A stretch of 64,000 nt of DNA from Trichomonas vaginalis G3. Lineage: Eukaryota > Parabasalia > Trichomonadida > Trichomonadidae. Below the pieces are notes generated by a model. That model was not told where the DNA came from. It was given only the letters and a program-made list of their open reading frames with translations, and searched no databases. Made by a program: the position numbers and the translations under genes. The stretch covers positions 19,651,645-19,715,644 of the forward strand of contig NC_067205.1 in NCBI RefSeq assembly GCF_026262505.1, read 5' to 3'. Shown piece by piece: positions 59,001-64,000 of this stretch (its first letter is position 1; every line of letters starts with the position of its first letter).

Positions 59001-60095
59001 CTTGGTAGATCGAGTTTATCTGTAAATCCATATGAAAATTCAGAAGTTACATTATCAGAATATTGATTTGAACCCTTAGCTTGCAATTTTAATATGTGAT
59101 CACCATAATCTAATCCATGAAAATCAATCGATGCGTAATCATTATAGTTTGAACAATTTAATGTTTCATATTGTTTCGTAGTTTTTAGTAATGAATCAAA
59201 ATAAAAGTATATTTCCACAGAATCAACAGGAATATTATATAGTTCAAAACTAACATTCAAACCTTCTGTTGATTGATATGAATAGAATTCTTTCGGTGGT
59301 ACGATGATTTTAATTGAAATTCTTGTAATATTGAACGAAATATGATAAATTCTGCTTATTGAATAATTTTTTTCTAAATAAAAATAAATTGTATTTGTGG
59401 TTTCTGGTAAATCACTGGGAATTTTGATTGAGATGGAGAAATTTGTTACCATTAGAGTCAACTTCGACATTGGTTGAATTAGGATTTTCATCATTTTTGT
59501 TGAAATAATACATAATTGTAGCTGTTGAATTTCCTTTTGAATAACTGGCAATTCCTGATAATGTCAATTCTTGATCAATATTTTTCCTTAGTTCAGTTGA
59601 ATTTATATTTAAGTTTGATAGATTAAGTTTATTTGTATATCCAAATGAAAATTCATAAGATATATTATTAGATTGTTGATCATCACATTTGGCTTGTAAA
59701 GTTAATATGTGGTCACCATAATCTAAACCGTAAATATAAATATAATCAGATTCATTTAATTGTGTTTTGCCATTTGTGTAATAGTACTCATAATCTTTTT
59801 GTAATGAATCAACATAAAAATATAAATACATATAATTACCTGGAATGTTATAAAAAGTAATATTATATTCAAATCTCCATGAATATGAATAGGTTTTCTC
59901 AGGAATATAAGATAATTCAATCCTAAATCCATTATTTTCAAGTAAATTTTTATTGTTGTTAAGTTTATGATTATGATTTAATTCGATTTCGTTTTCCGAA
60001 AAATTATCTTCCGAAATTTCAACAAAGTTGTTCGGTTTTCCAGCATCATTTTGAAATTCTGATTTACTTTCACTTAATAATGTATTATGAAACAT
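56093..60095 (-). pseudogene. Ig-like/beta-sandwich repeat protein, copy E
   Basis: The ATG is at 60,095. One extra T at ~59,446 shifts the frame after residue ~216. The shared TAA is at 58,916-58,918, and from there over 900 codons are open as in copy B. Repeat content is identical to copy B. With copy B this is the best-preserved version of the long C-terminal part. Confidence 0.63.
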
Positions 60096-60525
60096 TCCTT
60101 TTTCGTTAATTCGTTCATTTATCTTGATTTCGGAAATATTTTTGCTTCATGGTTATAGTGTAGTGATAATATGTAATGTTAAGAATTATCATATTTTGTA
60201 GATGTAACAGAACAAATGTAATTTCTTGTTTCAAAATTATTTGTATTAAATTTAAAAGTTTTTGGATAGCTGTCGTTCATTTTCATTCATTTATTGCTGT
60301 TATTCGTAATAGATTGTTTCTTTGTGAATGAAATTTGACTCTATGCCTTCAAATTAATGAAAGCATTCATCAAATTTCGGATTAAAAAAATATTGATAAT
60401 TTTGTTTGTTTTCTACGGGCACTTTATGACCCAAAAAGTATATAAAATTGGAATTATCTTGATTATGATTATTTTTATTTCTGAGGCATAACAGTATTTG
60501 AATTAAAAATAATCGTAGTTGCGAA
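60096..60525. promoter_or_regulatory. Divergent promoter region (copy E)
   Basis: Same as the other divergent regions. Confidence 0.45.
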
Positions 60526-63500
60526 ATGACACTTTTTTGGTTGATGGAGTGGAGCTTACATGCAAAATTCATCAAGAACGCTGCATATTTAAATCATTTG
60601 GATGAAATTTATAAACAATTTTCAAAGCATTTAGACATTTTACAAAGGATTAATTTTTTTTATTACAAATCTGATCCAACTATCAAAAGATATGAATTAG
60701 ATTCAAATGAACTCCCAGAATTCTTAAGATTATTCCGGAAAAAGAGGATCCTCAAGCTTATATTAATTATTGTCAAGAAAATGGAATTATTCATAGCTTT
60801 GACATTTATAATTATTCTTCATCTAAAAAAATTGTAGTTAGTCGTATGAAATTACATATTGATTTATCTGATCTCGATATAAAAGAAAGTTTTAATTCAT
60901 TTGTTGTAATTCATACTATTTTTCTTTATTACGGCAGTATAAAGAATGCATTATTTTCATTTCACGAAATTGATGTTAAATATCAGCCAATTATCATTGA
61001 TGAAATTAAAAACAATAATTTAATCAAAGATGCCAATTTGAAAAAGGGATCAAAAACACTCTTGATATATGCATGTGAAAATAACTTTACAGAATTGGCA
61101 ATGGCGTTACTTGAATTACCTGCTGATTACAAAATAAAAGATGAACTTGGAAACACATCTATTTATTATTGTATTAAGAATTCTAATTCTTTATTAGTTC
61201 AAAATCATTTTCAATATAGTATTTACTTACTTGATCAAAACAATAGTGTATCATTTCCACTTGACTTAGCTCTTAAATCATCTGATGAATTGATTAAAAC
61301 ACAAGTCTGTAAATATTTCTTTCATCATAAATGGAATATTAATGATGAAGGTGAAAAAATGAAACAATACTTTAAAAAAGCCAGCGATGAAATCAAAGTT
61401 GAGTTAATACACAAATCAATTGAAATTTTCAATTCTCAGTATTATTCATTCTTTTTCGAAAATGTTGATGATCAATTTATTGACAAATATGATTTACTTA
61501 CTTATGCATATGTAAATATCGTAAAACCAAATGAATCAGAAGGTCAAATTTATGCTTTATTGTATCAATTGTTGATAAGAAATGTAAGTATATCGAAATT
61601 GACAGAAGCAATTATTGAAAGAAAAGATGTTTCATTCTTCAAGTTCTTATTCTCAAATAATGATAAAAGTAAAAGAAAAATTAGCGATATTATTTTCAGT
61701 AATGGAAAAACTTTAAGAGCAGTTTTGAGCGACCTTGCGTCAGAAGACAAATGTTACAAAGAAATGCTTGATAGCATTACTTCTAATTTCAAAATAACAG
61801 TCAGTACATGGGAAATTATTGAATATAAAATGGCGACGTTTAGAACTCTTTTGAAGGTGATCAAAATCTAATATATCAAGAGTTTATCTCCGAACCAATG
61901 TTATTTGTGATTTTCAATTTTTTAAAATCAATTTATGATGGAAACACATCTCAAGTCCTATATTGTATTAATAATGGTATGGATGTTAATATTGTTTTTG
62001 ATGGTATTCATCCAATAATGCTTTGTAATGACCTAGAAATGCTAAAATTATTGATAGAAAAAGGCTCAAATTTTGCTCAAAAAATTTCCTTAACTGTTAG
62101 TCCATCCACAGTTTTGGGAATGGAATGGTTTAATCCAGAACACATTATTGATTCAGAGTCAAATTATTATGTCGAATATTATCCAGTTCATGCTATTGTT
62201 CGATATTGTAATCATGAAATGTTGAATTACTGTGTTTCTTGTGGATTGAAACTCAATATTCTTGATTCTCAAAATAACACTTTAATGCATCATGCAGCTG
62301 TTAGAGATTCGAAAATCGATCCAAATGCAAGTATGATCAAATACCTTTTTAAAAAGAAATTAAGTATTAAAACAGAAAATATTGATGGCATTCTCCCCAT
62401 CCACTTTGCTCTGATAAAAAACCCTGCAGCTGCAAAATTCTTAATCGAAAATAGAGCTGATCTTGGGGCAAAAGATAGATATGGAGAGATCCCTCTTCAT
62501 TATGCAGTTGCATACAGTACACCAGAAATTGTTGACCTTTTATTAAGCAAAAAAAGAAATTATGATATTTGTAATAATAATTTACAATATCCAATCAACG
62601 CGATTAAATATCAAACAAATACAAGAACGATTATTCAAATCCTTCAAGTATTCGTTAACCATGGTGCCTCATTAGATCTTCCATCATATTATGATGGAGA
62701 TACAATAATATTTAAATATTTAAAGAATTACGAAGTTTTAAGGTTCTTAATCGATAATGGTGCCGATCTAAATCATACTAATTATAAAGTTGGAACACCA
62801 TTGTCAGAATGCATAATTACCGATAATTACGTTGGAGCCAAAATGCTTCTGGAAGGTGGTGCTGATGTAAATCAAAGCAACCACATGGCTAAATCGGTAT
62901 TGTTCATGTGCAAAAATACAGAATTCATGAAGTTAATCTTACAATTTCACCCCATTCTTTATATGGATTCTGTCAAGCTCTATATAAGACGGAGGTATAT
63001 TGAAATTGTAAAGGAATTAATCAAGTATTACCCAAAGGAAGATCACTATTCAATCTTTGCTGAAGCAATTAGTATTGGTTCTTATGAACTTGTAGAATAT
63101 ATGATTTATCATGGTTTCGACTTTCATTCAGCAAGTATTGATGGTAAAACTCCTATCTTTGATGCAATTTTGTATAATCAGGTTGATATTCTCCAACTCC
63201 TCATTAAAAGTGGTGCTGAGCTTGAATTCACTAATATTTATGGAGAAACTGCTCTTATGGCAGCAACATCTATGCTCTCTCAAACATTGGAAATGAATGA
63301 TTATATGAAGCTAATAATATCCTATAACCCATCTGATTCATTAAAACTTCTTATTAATCAAGGCGTAAATTACCATGCATTAAATAAAAATGGCCATAAT
63401 GTAACACAAAATGCAATTATTAATGGACTTATTTCAGCTTGGAATGTATTGAGTCCATTATCTCTTCCTCCTTTGACAATAAATCAAGAAGAAATAAGAG

Positions 63501-64000
63501 AACTCCGAGAAAAATTAAAAGACAGTGATGAGACTTTATTTACATATATTTCAAAGCACGATGACGAATGGTTTTATGCGGTGCACAATAGTATCTTTGA
63601 GAACAATGACAAGTACCCTGATGTAAATGAAGCGAATAAATATGGAGAAACTCCTGTTATGTGCGTTATTAAATATAATAAAAATCCGGCTCTTTTGGCA
63701 TTACTTATCACTGCAGGTGCAGATGCTGATTTGGAATATAACGGAAAGACGCCATTGCAGATCTGTATCGAGAATGAATACACAGACAAAATTAGAACTT
63801 TGTTGCATCTAAATAGCTGTGACCTCAACAAGAAGTTTGATAATAGAATGAGTTATTTCCATCTCGCAATTAAGATGAATAAGAAACTTTCTATGCGAGC
63901 ACTTGCATCATATGTATTTCCAGATTTTGTTGACAAAGACGGAAATTCATATCTTCACTATGCTGCATTGTCTAATGATCGTGAAATTACATACATTTGT
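60526..64000 (+). CDS. Large ankyrin-repeat protein, array copy E (partial, variant C-terminus)
   Basis: Runs off the right edge. It shares with copy B the missing C at ~60,734. A private T loss at ~61,853 follows a C-to-A substitution at ~61,827. Up to about 63,790 it is otherwise identical to the other units. From ~63,793 the cassette changes: the residues IRTLLHLNSCDLNKKFDNR replace IRAFLQNECCDLNKKFDNE, with several synonymous changes. So the last gene is joined to a different family member's C-terminal cassette, marking the array's right boundary. The stop codon is outside the window. Confidence 0.72.

Larger units (their letters stand above)
21321..63773. repeat. Five-unit direct tandem array, about 8.5 kb per unit
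   Basis: Using the first bases of the ankyrin C-terminal cassette (GAATACACAGACAAAAT) as the phase point, units run 21,321-29,821; 29,822-38,326; 38,327-46,833; 46,834-55,271; and 55,272-63,773. Lengths are 8,501, 8,505, 8,507, 8,438 and 8,502 bp. Each contains the ankyrin C-terminus and 3' spacer, the Ig-like gene (-), the divergent promoter region and the ankyrin gene body (+). The copies are nearly identical apart from small indels. The fourth is short because of a deletion-rich stretch at 50,165-51,360. The array ends at about 63,793, where the last ankyrin gene joins a variant cassette. Confidence 0.95.

Noticed and set aside
21321..63773. CRISPR array or satellite DNA as explanation of the periodicity
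   Set aside because: Units are 8.5 kb with two large genes each; there are no short repeats with unique spacers and no simple satellite monomer.
21321..63773. LTR retrotransposon or Maverick-type giant element as the unit
   Set aside because: I find no reverse transcriptase, integrase, polymerase or capsid-like gene in the unit and no terminal repeats other than the coding cassette itself.
1..64000. tRNA, rRNA or other structured RNA genes
   Set aside because: I looked through the spacers for cloverleaf arms and conserved T-loop (GTTCRANNC) patterns and saw none convincing; a covariance-model scan would be decisive.

Overview
This window is AT-rich nuclear DNA of a protist, most likely a trichomonad (parabasalid) and perhaps a Tritrichomonas-type genome; the genus is inference. 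Four things point that way: long intron-poor genes packed on both strands; very short 5' leaders with TCAYWW initiator-like elements next to the ATG of two genes; stop codons embedded in TAAA (coatomer, Ig-like and acidic-protein genes); and a trichomonad-type intron end (CTAAC then AACAG) at the left edge. Large ankyrin families and Pmp/beta-helix-like proteins fit the same lineage.

Left part (1-13.7 kb), mostly ordinary genes: a CARMIL-like PH/leucine-rich-repeat protein missing its first exon; the alpha subunit of the COPI coat (minus strand), bracketed by a 1.1-kb inverted duplication of a beta-helix-like gene whose two arms carry the same frameshift; a small acidic unknown protein; a TPR protein resembling the Cyc8/UTX type with an in-frame TAA; and a secreted DNase II with both catalytic HxK motifs.

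Middle part (13.7-21.3 kb): two ankyrin-repeat pseudogenes of one family. The first is broken by a small deletion of about 29 bp. The second is truncated at its 5' end and has an in-frame TGA. Between them are two transposon footprints: a 1,583-bp element with 16-bp perfect terminal inverted repeats and an 8-bp target duplication, and a 191-bp TTAA-flanked element.

Right part (21.3-64 kb): a direct tandem array of five nearly identical units of about 8.5 kb. Each unit carries one large ankyrin gene (+ strand, about 1,241 codons) and one large Ig-like beta-sandwich repeat gene (- strand, about 1,333 codons). The two are divergently transcribed from a shared region of about 430 bp and meet convergently at a spacer of about 350 bp. 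The array begins and ends inside a roughly 400-bp cassette encoding the ankyrin C-terminus. That cassette is almost identical between family members whose remaining sequence is clearly diverged, so it is the likely recombination substrate for the amplification. All five Ig-like copies share the same in-frame TAA. Most other frame breaks are private 1-2 base indels, many in homopolymers, and in copies C and D they are clustered; consensus error is a serious alternative to real decay. The Ankyrin/Ig-like pair is the best candidate here for an undescribed, co-amplified system; its function cannot be read from sequence alone.
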